Below are positions 25,842 to 34,904 of a stretch of 64,000 bases of DNA, piece after piece. The notes beneath the pieces are model-generated. The model was not told the origin of the DNA and ran no database searches. It was given only the letters and a program-made list of their open reading frames with translations. A program made the position numbers and the translations under genes. The stretch is from Nitrospirota bacterium. GTDB taxonomy: Bacteria > Nitrospirota > Thermodesulfovibrionia > Thermodesulfovibrionales > JdFR-88. The first letter of the stretch is position 1. Each line of letters starts with the position of its first letter. The stretch is from contig JAKAHV010000008.1 in assembly GCA_021825295.1 (NCBI GenBank), positions 31,821 through 95,820 on the forward strand, read 5' to 3'.

Positions 25842-26927
25842 TTACCGGATGAAATTTAGCCCGGATTGTGTTGCGAAGCCCACAGCCTCTTCAAATTCAG
25901 CCGGCATGAGCCGCCGGTTGATCTCCGGGTAAAGATGGGCCCTCCAGCAGGGATAATACTGGTCCATGAGATTGACCAGGCATCTGTCCCTGATGTTTTC
26001 CGCTATCCACTTCAGCACGGGCTTTGTGCAGCATTCCACATGTCCAGGCAATACCAGATGCCTCACTGTCATCTCGGCGTGCGCCGAACCGATTAAATGG
26101 TTTCTGGAAGACACTCCGAAATACCCCTTCACCTTTGAGAGTCTCAGTGCGCAGCCGTCGTTGCCGTATTTGAAATCCGAAAGGTACATGTCCACAATCC
26201 CGTTCAGTATATCCATTGTCTTTTCGGTCATGTACATGTTGGAGTTCCAGACAACCGCCACATTCTCCCTGCAATACTTCAGGGCCTCTATAATCCAGAA
26301 AAGCTGGGGAGTGGGCTCGCCGCCCACGAAATTGACGTTTCTCGCCCCCTCCCTCCTCCTGGCATCGATGATCCCGGCCAGGGTCTTTGCATCTGTCCGC
26401 GTCCCCTCTTCATACCACTGCGAGATGGTCCAGTTCTGGCAAAACTGGCACTTAAACGGGCAACCCATGAAAAAGACCGTATGGCTGGGCGTAATGTAGG
26501 GTTCTTCTCCCATATGTATGAACTCCGTCGAAATCAGACAGCGGGCCCCGACACGGCAGACCCCGAGCTCGCCGGCCCACCTGTTTACTCCGCATCTCCT
26601 CTCGCACAACTGGCAGGATTCCATGATCCTTTTAACCAGCAGCAGTTTCAAATCCAGCAGCGATCTTCCATCCGTTTCCAGGCCTTCCGGACCTGCTTCT
26701 CCGGCGTCTGTCCGCCTCCTGGCTTCGTTAAAAACCTTCATTGACCGCCCGTGCGCCTCCCACAGGGCCCCGATGTCCGCCCTTTCATCGAATTCCGCTT
26801 TGATCCCCTTCGAAATCCGGAAGAAGGCGGGCAGTTGTCCCCTGACTATTTTTATATACCTGGGGAAGAGCTTCCTGACTGCCGGCATGTCCAGCGCGGA
26901 CACCGAATCCGGCCTTAAATATTCCAT
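25842..26927 (-). CDS. Radical SAM protein, PFL-activase-like
   Basis: 361 aa radical SAM enzyme. The cluster motif is in VFFMGCPFKCQFCQNWTIS (CxxxCxxC, ~residues 160-170), followed by VNFVGGEPTPQ (GGE motif). Upstream CQLCERRCGVNRWAGELGVCRVG supplies four extra cysteines, as in the N-terminal region of the pyruvate formate-lyase-activase-like family (COG1313 type). Its substrate is unknown and there is no obvious glycyl radical partner nearby. It stands alone on the minus strand with repeats on its downstream side. Confidence 0.8.
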   Translation of the reverse strand: MEYLRPDSVSALDMPAVRKLFPRYIKIVRGQLPAFFRISKGIKAEFDERADIGALWEAHGRSMKVFNEARRRTDAGEAGPEGLETDGRSLLDLKLLLVKRIMESCQLCERRCGVNRWAGELGVCRVGARCLISTEFIHMGEEPYITPSHTVFFMGCPFKCQFCQNWTISQWYEEGTRTDAKTLAGIIDARRREGARNVNFVGGEPTPQLFWIIEALKYCRENVAVVWNSNMYMTEKTMDILNGIVDMYLSDFKYGNDGCALRLSKVKGYFGVSSRNHLIGSAHAEMTVRHLVLPGHVECCTKPVLKWIAENIRDRCLVNLMDQYYPCWRAHLYPEINRRLMPAEFEEAVGFATQSGLNFIR

Positions 26928-26980
26928 ATGATTATTTTACATCGGCCCTGAGGACGCCTGCATCACATGAAATGCAATGC

Positions 26981-27703
26981 CTAAACCAACTGCCTTTTTT
27001 CCGCGCCGGCCCCGCCGCTTTTTGCCTTTCTCCTCCTCAAAAGCAGCCCAGCCCTCAGAAGCGCCGATTCAAGATCGGCGAAATCCGTCCTGCTTCCCCC
27101 CTCCTCCTGCCATAGTTGAAGAAGCATCTCCAGGACGTTTTTGCCGCCCCTTAAACCCCTGGGGACAAGCCCGAAATCCCTTGCCGCCGCCAACACAAGC
27201 TCCTGGGGAAGAGGTTCCGCCTTCCGCCATAGCCCTCTCATCTCCCGCAGGAAGATATTTGCAGTTACATCCCCTATGCCCTTTGCGAGGGCCTTGATCC
27301 TTGCCTCAAGTTCAAGGCTGTCCGCTGAGCGCATGTGCAGTTCGTTCAGATCGCCTCTGTATTCATCCAGAAGGGACCGGCTCATATCGAGAAGCTTCGT
27401 TGCGGTCTTGAAATCGTATCTGGCATAACCGCCCCGGTCAAGGATATCCACCAGTCCGTCCCATCCGGTCCTGAGGACCGCCCCGGGGGATGTAACATTC
27501 GCCTTTTCGAACTCCGCGTAAGTCCTCTTTGCAACGGCCTGGGATATCCTGGCGCCGAAAAGCACCGATGCAAGCAGCCACTTGAAGATATCGTCCGCAT
27601 GAAGCCCGGAGAGTTTGATGCCCAGCTCGCTGGAGAACCTTCCCCCAAACTTCCCGGCCAGCTCCGTTAACGGCCTCGCCGCTCCTTGAGTTCGCGAAGT
27701 CAT
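26981..27703 (-). CDS. Helix-hairpin-helix protein, endonuclease III-like
   Basis: About 240 aa from the ATG at 27703 (the frame opens at 27796, but the extra 31 residues look non-native). The segment IKALAKGIGDVTANIFLREMRG is a helix-hairpin-helix motif, and the helical N-terminal part (DDIFKWLLASVLFGARISQAVAKRTYAEF) resembles HhH-GPD DNA glycosylases. I see neither the usual catalytic Lys/Asp arrangement after the HhH nor the C-terminal 4Cys cluster loop, so it may be a divergent or inactive member. It follows hydA at 133 bases. Confidence 0.55.
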   Translation of the reverse strand: MTSRTQGAARPLTELAGKFGGRFSSELGIKLSGLHADDIFKWLLASVLFGARISQAVAKRTYAEFEKANVTSPGAVLRTGWDGLVDILDRGGYARYDFKTATKLLDMSRSLLDEYRGDLNELHMRSADSLELEARIKALAKGIGDVTANIFLREMRGLWRKAEPLPQELVLAAARDFGLVPRGLRGGKNVLEMLLQLWQEEGGSRTDFADLESALLRAGLLLRRRKAKSGGAGAEKRQLV

Positions 27704-27836
27704 GAAAATTTCACACCTGCGCCCTCGGGATCCTTTCCGGCCTGTGGGCCGTGAAATGTTGTTGATATCCCACTGAACATACTTCAATTTTATCACCGCG
27801 GTCTTTGTTCCAGCCGGGGACTATTTTGAATAGGCC

Positions 27837-29090
27837 TTAGTGGACGGAACAGGAAAAGCACGGGTCGTAGGCCCTTATGAGCGCCTCCGCAAGCAGCCGG
27901 ATGCGCTCCGCAGGTTTATCGATATTATTTTCGATCAGTCTTCTCAGGTTTTCCTCGATTCCAAGGTAATTATGGGCCGTCGGGGTGACGATGTCGGCTT
28001 TTCGCACGACCCCTCTGCGGTCAACGGCATAGCGGTGATAGAGCAACCCCCTCGGGGCTTCGGTCAAAGCCGCGCCCTCGCCCTCCTTAGGCCTCAGCTT
28101 CGGAAGGGCCGTCCCGGATTGCACCTTATCAAGCAGCGCCCGGCATTCCTCGGTAAAATGGACGATCTCGACTGCCTGCGCCCGGATGTTGTAAAAAGGA
28201 TTTTTATTTTTCCCGGCGAGGCCCGACTCCAGGGCAAGTTTCCTGGCGCTCTCCGAGAGCCTGTCCGGATGCAGGCTGACCCTGGAGAGCGCGCCGACCA
28301 TCAGCGCGCCCCTTCCCCTTACCGCCGTTTTTTTTGCGTTCGAGTATGGGACCTCCTTCTCATGAAAAAGCCTTTCGTAGTCTTCCTCTTCTCCGTCGAG
28401 GCCCATATCCGAGGAAATGCGCCCCTTGTTTACCGCGTACCCGCCCTCTTCCGAGAGCGCGACAAGCTCCGAATCGGTTTTCAAATCCGGCAGCTCAAGC
28501 GCTGAGACGGTTTTAAAAACGTCCATCATGTCTTCTCCGGCGGCAGGCAGGCCCGATCTCAGTCCGCGAATCCTGCCTTCATCGGGCAGCGCGGTAAAGC
28601 CGCCCACGACCATCGAGACCGGATGGAGCGCCCTGCCTCCGCCAAAGGCCGCGGTAATGCCGTTAAAAACATCCTTGAGCCTTATGAATTTTTTCAAAAG
28701 GGCCTCTTCGCCCGGAAGAAGCTCCATGAAGGAACTCCTGCCATAATAATCGGGAAGCGCAAGCATGACAAGATGCACAAGGTGGCTGGAGGCTATCTGG
28801 CTGTATGACATGATTTTCCTGGCAAGAAGAACATTTTCATCAGGCTCAAAGCCTATTGCCTTTTCAATGGCGCGTATGGATGTAACCATATGGGACACGG
28901 GGCATATCCCGCATATCCGGGCCACGATATCCGGGACCTCGTCGAAACTTCTGCCCACAAGCATCCCTTCAAAAAAACGGGGCGGCTCCCAGATATTTAT
29001 CCTGAGGCGTCTGAGCTTCCCCCCCCGTATTTCAAATTCGACGCCCGCTTCGCCCTCGACCCTGCCCAGATAATCGATCTTTATCTTCAT
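27837..29090 (-). CDS. hydA: [NiFe] hydrogenase group 3b, large (alpha) subunit
   Basis: Catalytic subunit that binds the NiFe(CN)2CO centre. The N-terminal ligands are in ARICGICPVSH (C60, C63) and the C-terminal ligands in DPCFSCSVH (C411, C414). The protein stops exactly after this His (417 aa), so the C-terminal peptide that a maturation protease normally removes is absent. Gene order GAF-hydB-hydG-hydD-hydA, with overlaps, matches cytosolic NAD(P)-dependent sulfhydrogenases of the Pyrococcus type. The enzyme could evolve or consume H2 with NADPH, or reduce polysulfide. Confidence 0.92.
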   Translation of the reverse strand: MKIKIDYLGRVEGEAGVEFEIRGGKLRRLRINIWEPPRFFEGMLVGRSFDEVPDIVARICGICPVSHMVTSIRAIEKAIGFEPDENVLLARKIMSYSQIASSHLVHLVMLALPDYYGRSSFMELLPGEEALLKKFIRLKDVFNGITAAFGGGRALHPVSMVVGGFTALPDEGRIRGLRSGLPAAGEDMMDVFKTVSALELPDLKTDSELVALSEEGGYAVNKGRISSDMGLDGEEEDYERLFHEKEVPYSNAKKTAVRGRGALMVGALSRVSLHPDRLSESARKLALESGLAGKNKNPFYNIRAQAVEIVHFTEECRALLDKVQSGTALPKLRPKEGEGAALTEAPRGLLYHRYAVDRRGVVRKADIVTPTAHNYLGIEENLRRLIENNIDKPAERIRLLAEALIRAYDPCFSCSVH

Positions 29091-29854
29091 TTTTTCAGCT
29101 TCAACCCGTCAAAGAGGGTAAACCTTCTTTCTATCTCCTCCCCGCTTAAGCCCAACTGCCTGAATTTGTCTTTAAGGGCGGGAATGTTCGCCTGGCCCAT
29201 CAGGCCGAAACATGAGTAGCAGGCCCTGTGGCAGGACGGACAGAGAGCGCCGCATCCGGCGTTCGTCACGGGTCCCATGCACGGAAGCCCCTCATCCACA
29301 AGCAGGCAGATATTGCCCTTCATCTTGCACTCCACGCAGACGCTGTATTCAATAAACTCCGGCTTCCTGTCAAGGAGGACGGAAACAAGGGCCTCTTCCA
29401 GGTCATGCCTGCCAGGCGGGCATCCTCTCACGCAGCCGTCAACCTTCACGTAGTCGCCCAGGACCGAGGGGCGTATGGAGGTGAGCCTGTACAATTTCTT
29501 CTGGTAGGCCCTCTTCTCGATTTCAAGTTCCAGGCCCCCCGCCTTAATCGCGGGGATGCCTCCCGCTATGGCGCATGAGCCGACGGCATAAAGAACAGCG
29601 CTGTTTTTCCTGATCTTCTTAAGCTCGACGGCCTGAAACGGCTCCGTAACGGTCCCCTCCACCAGGGCCAGGTCCAGGAGGCTGTCAAAGTCGCCTGATG
29701 AAGAGGCGAGCCTGAAGAAAGCAAAGTCAAAGGACTTTAAGGTATCTTCCAGGGACCTTTGGAAATAGGCCAGCTCGAAACCGCAGCCCGTGCAGCAGGA
29801 GAACTTGAAAAACCCGGCCCGCGGCCTCCATTTTTCCCCGCTAGAAAAGGGCAT
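29087..29854 (-). CDS. hydD: [NiFe] hydrogenase group 3b, small (delta) subunit
   Basis: Electron-transfer subunit (255 aa). The proximal-cluster motif lies at the start (FKFSCCTGCGFELAYF), followed by LVEGTVTEP, VGSCAIAGGIPA, DGCVRGCPPGRHDLEEAL and a cysteine-rich C-terminal region (ECKMKGNICLLVDEGLPCMGPVTNAGCGALCPSCHRACYSCFG) that should hold two further [4Fe-4S] clusters. It overlaps hydG by 14 bases and hydA by 4 bases. Confidence 0.92.
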   Translation of the reverse strand: MPFSSGEKWRPRAGFFKFSCCTGCGFELAYFQRSLEDTLKSFDFAFFRLASSSGDFDSLLDLALVEGTVTEPFQAVELKKIRKNSAVLYAVGSCAIAGGIPAIKAGGLELEIEKRAYQKKLYRLTSIRPSVLGDYVKVDGCVRGCPPGRHDLEEALVSVLLDRKPEFIEYSVCVECKMKGNICLLVDEGLPCMGPVTNAGCGALCPSCHRACYSCFGLMGQANIPALKDKFRQLGLSGEEIERRFTLFDGLKLKK

Positions 29855-30656
29855 CGGGATATCCCTTCAGCTCAGGGTATGAAAAGACCGGCCCGTCCTT
29901 GCAGACAAACCAGACACCGTGCTGGCAATGCCCGCACAGGCCCATCCCGCACCTCATCCTTCTTTCCGGCGAGACGTAGACGCTTGAGCCGGGGACGTCC
30001 TTCAGGAAAAGCTCGTCTGCCGCAAACCTCATCATGATCTCCGGCCCGCAGATGAAGGCCACTGTTTCAGCCGGCCGTATTTGAAGCTCGCGCACGATTT
30101 CCGTAACCATGCCCGCGTGATGCCGCCAGCCTCCTCCGGGCTCGTCAACGGTCAGCCGCACATCGATCCCCTTTTTTCTCCAGTGCCTGAACTCGGTTTT
30201 AAAAATAACGCTGCCCGGGTCCCGGGCGCCATGAAGAAGCGTGATGCGCCTGGCCTGCAGTTTATCGGACATCTGTATCACCGGCCTGATAGGGGCAAGC
30301 CCAAGCCCGCCCGATATGAGAACGAGGTGTTTCCCCCCGGCCTCGTTAACGGGCCAGCCCCTCCCGAAGGGCCCTCTCAGGAAAATTTCATCGCCCTGCC
30401 TGAAAGCGGACAGAAAATACGTGACCCTGCCCACCGCCCTGATTGTATGCTCAAGGAGGTCCGAGCCTTCCATGGGGACCCGGCTGAGGGAAATGGGCGC
30501 CTCCCCTACCCCTGGATAACCCACCATGTTGAACTGCCCGGGCGCTCCCGGAGGCAGTCCGCTCTCCGGCTCAAGAAGAAAGGTACTGACATCGCCTGTC
30601 TCCCGCCTGATGCCTCTTATTGCGGCTTTAAACGGAACATAAGGGTTTTTTCTCAT
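29841..30656 (-). CDS. hydG: Group 3b hydrogenase, FAD/NAD(P)-binding gamma subunit
   Basis: Ferredoxin-NADP reductase-like subunit that passes electrons between the clusters and NAD(P). FAD part: GQFNMVGYPGVGEAPISLS; NAD(P) part: LVLISGGLGLAPIRPVI and FICGPEIMMRFAADEL; then the 2Fe-2S loop RRMRCGMGLCGHCQHGVWFVCKDGPVF. The frame opens at 30863, but conserved sequence starts at the ATG at 30656, overlapping the hydB stop (ATGA), giving 271 aa. Not to be confused with the [FeFe] maturase also called HydG. Confidence 0.9.
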   Translation of the reverse strand: MRKNPYVPFKAAIRGIRRETGDVSTFLLEPESGLPPGAPGQFNMVGYPGVGEAPISLSRVPMEGSDLLEHTIRAVGRVTYFLSAFRQGDEIFLRGPFGRGWPVNEAGGKHLVLISGGLGLAPIRPVIQMSDKLQARRITLLHGARDPGSVIFKTEFRHWRKKGIDVRLTVDEPGGGWRHHAGMVTEIVRELQIRPAETVAFICGPEIMMRFAADELFLKDVPGSSVYVSPERRMRCGMGLCGHCQHGVWFVCKDGPVFSYPELKGYPDALF

Positions 30657-31702
30657 TTCATCATTTCTTTTGCTATTTCGGTCAGGTCTATGCCCGTGGG
30701 GCACCACCTTATGCACCGGCCGCAGCCCACGGTGCCTTTCACGCCGAACTGCCCCTCGTAATCGAGCTTGTGAAAAACAAACTGCCTGAGTCTCGCCTGC
30801 CTTTCCTGCCTGAAATTGCCCCCGTGGACCCTGGCGAAAGAGTAATCCTGGCAGGCGTCCCACCTTCTCATCCTTTTTATGCCGGTCCGCGAAACACGGG
30901 TCTCATCGTAAATGTCATGGCAGAAGCATGTTGGGCAGACCATCACGCAGTTGGCGCAGGAAAGACACCTGCCCTCCGCGGTTTCCCTGAGTGCGGGATG
31001 GTCCGGGCGCGAAAGGAAAACCTCCCGAAGCCCGTCGGCCCTGAAATCCTTACTGAAGCTCTTTAAAAGTTCAAGCTCCATCTCTTCCTTTCTTTTCCAG
31101 TCCTTTTCTTCCGGCGGCCTGCCCTCGATACGGAACAGCTTTCTTGCCCGTTCACTTTTAAGCTCCACAAGAAATTCGCCGTCCATATCCGTCAGGAGCA
31201 CATCGTAACCCGATTGGGCCTTAAGGAAGGGCCCGGCGCCCACAAGATGGCAGAAACAAAACTCGGTGACCGCCCTGCAATTAAGCGAAATGATAAGGGT
31301 GTTTTCCCTTCGGGCCCTGTAAAGCGGGTCCGGAAAGGCGCCCAGGAAGACCTTGTCCAGATAGAGTATCGCATGGGTGTCGCAGGCATGGACCCCGAAA
31401 AGCACCCTCTTTTGATGCGGCAGGGGCGGCTCTTTCGCCACAGGGCCCTCCGGCGTAATATCGAATGAAAGGATTTCCTCCTCGGGCTTCAAAAGAAAAG
31501 TTTTCCCCGGGGGCAGCATGGTGCTCCGGTAGCCGGGATTTATTTCATCAAATGAGAAGACTTCCCTGAATTCCGCCTCATCCTTGACGCCCACGGGCCC
31601 GATGAGCTGGAAGTTCTCCCTGAGGCCTTCAACCCATGAGGCGAGCTGCTGCCTGGAAATGAGAATTTCATAATTTTTTTGGGAAGTGTTCTCCCCATTC
31701 AT
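30653..31702 (-). CDS. hydB: Group 3b hydrogenase, iron-sulfur beta subunit
   Basis: Two [4Fe-4S] clusters relay electrons between the small subunit and the flavin subunit. The N-terminal domain (QKRVLFGVHACDTHAILYLDKVF) is typical of HydB/AsrA-type proteins, and the cluster motifs are GRCLSCANCVMVCPTCFCHD and GTVGCGRCIRWCPTGIDL. I take the ATG at 31702 (349 aa); 18 further bases of frame begin at 31720. It overlaps the GAF protein gene by about 35 bases. Confidence 0.9.
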   Translation of the reverse strand: MNGENTSQKNYEILISRQQLASWVEGLRENFQLIGPVGVKDEAEFREVFSFDEINPGYRSTMLPPGKTFLLKPEEEILSFDITPEGPVAKEPPLPHQKRVLFGVHACDTHAILYLDKVFLGAFPDPLYRARRENTLIISLNCRAVTEFCFCHLVGAGPFLKAQSGYDVLLTDMDGEFLVELKSERARKLFRIEGRPPEEKDWKRKEEMELELLKSFSKDFRADGLREVFLSRPDHPALRETAEGRCLSCANCVMVCPTCFCHDIYDETRVSRTGIKRMRRWDACQDYSFARVHGGNFRQERQARLRQFVFHKLDYEGQFGVKGTVGCGRCIRWCPTGIDLTEIAKEMMK

Positions 31703-32711
31703 ACCATTTCCACACATCACTTTGCAGTTCCCGGTATTCCTTTTTTATGCGATCAAAAAGGCGTGCGTTCTCCATGGCAACCGCCCCCTGGCAGGAAAGG
31801 CCGTTCAGAAAATCCATCTCCTCCTGCCTGAAACCATACGGATAGGATGTATATACCTTGAGTACGCCGGCTACCGAGCCCCTGACCGCGAGCGGTACGC
31901 AAAGCATCCCCGCTATGCCTTCCCTCGCCAGCTCATCCCTGTCCGGCAACTTGTCTTCCACGCCTATATCGGGCACGCTGACGACATTGCATTCCAGGCA
32001 TTGCCTGTCCAGCGGGCTTTTTTCGAGGGGGACAGGGCCTGTCGCCAGGTATTCGTCCGAGAGGCCAAACGCCGCCCTGGTCACGACCTCGTTCTTCTCC
32101 CTGTCCAGAATCCCTATCGAGGCGGCCCGGACACCCAGACCCGTCACGGCCGCCCTGACGATCAGACCCAAAACCTCGTCGAGAGACAGCGTTCCCGATA
32201 TGGACCGGGCTATTTCAATGAGCGCCTTCAGCCGGTCCCATGTCCTCGCCTTTTCAATGAGGATACCCCCGATCGAGGCAAAAAAAAGGACCTGTTCTAT
32301 CTCGTCAGCGGTGAATTTGCGGGGCGCATCGGAATAAGCCCTCAGGATGCCGATGGCTCTTCCGCCGGCGCTGAGCGGCACGCTCAGGACGGACTTTATG
32401 CCTTCCCTTCTGATCTCATCCAGATAGGGCGGCTCCTCCTCTGCGATATCATATGTGCTCCTGATTTCTCCCCCGAGCACCATGCTGTCCGCAGAGTGGG
32501 CCTCCAGCTTTACCGGCCCCTTTTCAAGATATTCCCTGCTCAGCCCGTAGGAGGCGGCGACTTCAAGAGTACGGTTTTTCTCGTCAAGCAGCCTTATGGC
32601 GCAGCCCCTCACCCTGATATGCCCCGCGACCATTCCGGCAAGCGCGTTCAGGGTTTCCCCGAGGTCGTATTTGGCAATCAGCTCCTTGCAGATATCGCAC
32701 GTTTTTTCCAT
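31668..32711 (-). CDS. Tandem GAF-domain protein leading the hydrogenase operon
   Basis: 347 aa, two GAF domains (about residues 18-160 and 165-325) and no output domain; the N-terminus has a CDICKEL dicysteine pair. The repeats are alike (VAASYGLSREYLEKGPVKLEAHS and TRAAFGLSDEYLATGPVPLEKSP). GAF domains bind small molecules, heme or clusters. Overlap with hydB implies cotranscription and a sensing role for the hydrogenase, perhaps together with the divergent histidine kinase. Ligand unknown. Confidence 0.8.
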   Translation of the reverse strand: MEKTCDICKELIAKYDLGETLNALAGMVAGHIRVRGCAIRLLDEKNRTLEVAASYGLSREYLEKGPVKLEAHSADSMVLGGEIRSTYDIAEEEPPYLDEIRREGIKSVLSVPLSAGGRAIGILRAYSDAPRKFTADEIEQVLFFASIGGILIEKARTWDRLKALIEIARSISGTLSLDEVLGLIVRAAVTGLGVRAASIGILDREKNEVVTRAAFGLSDEYLATGPVPLEKSPLDRQCLECNVVSVPDIGVEDKLPDRDELAREGIAGMLCVPLAVRGSVAGVLKVYTSYPYGFRQEEMDFLNGLSCQGAVAMENARLFDRIKKEYRELQSDVWKWYEWGEHFPKKL

Positions 32712-32852
32712 GACTAAAGGCTAGCATGGTCAAAAAAGCTGTCAACGTGCCGGAATGGCAGCGGTTGCAATGGCATTTTAAGGACGGTCAATGAACATTC
32801 CTTTGCCGTCCGGCTTATGAAATGCGGAATATTTGTGATAGCATCTTTATTA

Positions 32853-32874
32853 GAACAAATTTTGAGATAGGTTC
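32853..32874. repeat. Solitary end of the 177-bp element family
   Basis: The 22 bases from GAACAAAT to GATAGGTTC include an exact 17-base match to the right terminal repeat of the element at 23543-23719. It lies between the divergent GAF gene and histidine kinase gene, 61 bases before the kinase start, so it may influence expression there. Confidence 0.5.
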
Positions 32875-32934
32875 TAAGGCCGGATTGGTCCGGAGTCAGC
32901 AAATGACTGAAAGGGTTTTAAATCAAACCGGGCG

Positions 32935-34587
32935 ATGAATGACCTGGAAAAAATGCAGCGGCTCCAGCAGCGGTTGGAAGCGTGTATAGGCGAACTGCAC
33001 GGCGCGCAAAAGGAATATGCCGGCCTGCTGGAGACGGTCCCGGACGCCTTAATATTCATCAACAAGGATGGCAGGATAGTGCTTGTTAATGCCCGGCTTG
33101 AAAGGATGTTCGGGTATCGAAGGGAAGAATTGATCGGAGAAGGAATTGAAATCCTGGTGCCGGAGCCCGACCGCGCGGGCAAAAGCGTGCTGAGCTATTG
33201 TTCGAACCCCGGCACGCGGCCCATGGGCGCGGGCCTTGAAATCCGCGGCCGGAAAAAAGACGGCACGGAATTCCCAGCCGAAATCAGCTTGTTCCCGATA
33301 GAGATTAACAGGGAACCGGTGGCCGCCGGGACCGTCAGGGATATTACGGAACGCAAGCACATCGAACGCCAGATAGAGGAGAACTACTTCATCCAAAAGG
33401 TCATAAGCTCGGTCCTTAAAATTTCCCTGGAGCCGGTACCCCTGGAAGAGCAGCTCGACCGCATCCTGGACCTGATACTGACGATACCCGGCATTGCGTT
33501 GCAGCCGATGGGCAGCATCTACCTTGTGGAGGAGGAGCCGGAGGTGCTCGTCCTGAAAACAGAGCGCAGATTGAGGGGCACCGGGACTTTCTGCGCGAAG
33601 ATCCCTTTCGGCAAATGCCTGTGCGGCAAGGCTGCGTCTGAACGGACAATAATATTTGCGGAACGCATTGATGACCGCCACGAAATCAGGTATCCGGGAG
33701 AGCTTCCGCACGGGCATTATTGTGTGCCGATCGTTTCAGGCGGAGAGGTCCTCGGCCTGATTAACCTGCTGGTGAAGGAGGGGCACCGGAGCACTCCGGA
33801 AGAGAAGGAATTCCTCTTTTCGATTGCGGAAACCCTCGCCGGCATAATCGAGCGGCACAGGGCGGAAAAGGAAAAGCTCAAGCTTATAGAGCAGGTAGCC
33901 CAATCTGAAAAAATGGCCGCGCTGGGCAGAATTACCGCCGGTGTAGCACATGAGATCCGAAACCCGCTGACGGCGATAGGCGGGTTCACGCGAAGGCTCC
34001 ACAAGAAATTTGCCGACGGGACCAAGGAAAAGGAATATACCGGTTTTATCATTTCCGAAGTATTGAGGCTGGAGAATATCCTGCATGACGTGCTTTCCTT
34101 TTCACGCGGCGTAACCCCGCACATGGAAGAATGCAACATTCACGAAATCCTGGAGGAGGCCCTGAAAATCTTCCAGGAAAGCTGCCTGGAACAGTCCATT
34201 GCCATAAACAGGTCTTTCGGGGACATACCTTTGATGAAGGCGGACAGGGAGCTGGCCCTGGAGGCAATCGAAAACCTGGTATCAAACGCGGTGGAGGCAA
34301 TGCCGGACGGCGGAACGCTTACCGTTACCACCGGCAGGGAAGTGATCGCGGGAGCGGCCTACGCGACCGTAAAGGTGGCGGACACGGGGCCGGGGATAAA
34401 AGAAAAAGATTTAGCCATGATTTTCGAACCCTTTTTCACCACCAAATTGGGCTCGAAAAAGACCGGGCTTGGGCTTTCCATTACAAAAAAGATCATGGAG
34501 GACCATGGCGGGTTTGTCAGGGTGGAGAGCAAGCCCGGCGAGGGGGCCGTTTTCAGCCTTTATTTTCCATCCGCGCCCAAGCCTTAG
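32935..34587 (+). CDS. Soluble PAS-GAF sensor histidine kinase
   Basis: 550 aa, no membrane segment. Order: short coiled coil (1-30), PAS domain (about 32-140: DALIFINKDGRIVLVNARLERMFGYRREELIG), linker, GAF domain (about 165-300), HisKA with H-box RITAGVAHEIRNPLTAIGGF, and HATPase_c with NLVSNAVEAMPDGG, VADTGPGIKEKD and TGLGLSITKKIMEDHGG. All boxes look intact, so it should be an active cytoplasmic kinase. No response regulator is adjacent. Divergent transcription from the GAF/hydrogenase operon makes hydrogenase or redox control a reasonable guess. Confidence 0.88.
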   Translation: MNDLEKMQRLQQRLEACIGELHGAQKEYAGLLETVPDALIFINKDGRIVLVNARLERMFGYRREELIGEGIEILVPEPDRAGKSVLSYCSNPGTRPMGAGLEIRGRKKDGTEFPAEISLFPIEINREPVAAGTVRDITERKHIERQIEENYFIQKVISSVLKISLEPVPLEEQLDRILDLILTIPGIALQPMGSIYLVEEEPEVLVLKTERRLRGTGTFCAKIPFGKCLCGKAASERTIIFAERIDDRHEIRYPGELPHGHYCVPIVSGGEVLGLINLLVKEGHRSTPEEKEFLFSIAETLAGIIERHRAEKEKLKLIEQVAQSEKMAALGRITAGVAHEIRNPLTAIGGFTRRLHKKFADGTKEKEYTGFIISEVLRLENILHDVLSFSRGVTPHMEECNIHEILEEALKIFQESCLEQSIAINRSFGDIPLMKADRELALEAIENLVSNAVEAMPDGGTLTVTTGREVIAGAAYATVKVADTGPGIKEKDLAMIFEPFFTTKLGSKKTGLGLSITKKIMEDHGGFVRVESKPGEGAVFSLYFPSAPKP

Positions 34588-34904
34588 TGTAGCGCCCCGC
34601 CCCAAAAATAACCTGAAATAATCCTGTAATTTCCCGAAATACCTTCCTCCCCGATATCCGCCCGGTCTTTCGTTCGGTCGCGCGGTTCCGGCCGTATATA
34701 AAAGGGGTTGTTTAGTTCGTCTTTCAGGGCGAATGGCGAAAGGTCGGCAGGATGCAGTGCGCCGTGATCCGTCCGCTTGCTCCTCTCTCAGGAACCGGGC
34801 GGATATCCTCCCATGCCTGTAATTTTAACGGGAATTTTGGGGACATCACATTAGTTTAGCAGAGGGTTTCCCTCTGTCCCGGACTCAAAGGATTTTTTCC
34901 CGGA
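34588..34904. other. Intergenic stretch with repeat copy 2
   Basis: The 317-base gap contains, at 34752-34811, the inverted counterpart of the repeat at 25768-25829 (GGAACCGGGCGGATATCCTCC at its right end). Upstream of it AGGGCGAATGGCGAAAGG loosely matches 5382-5400. A small stem AGAGGG/CCCTCT occurs at 34861-34877. No gene. Confidence 0.5.
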
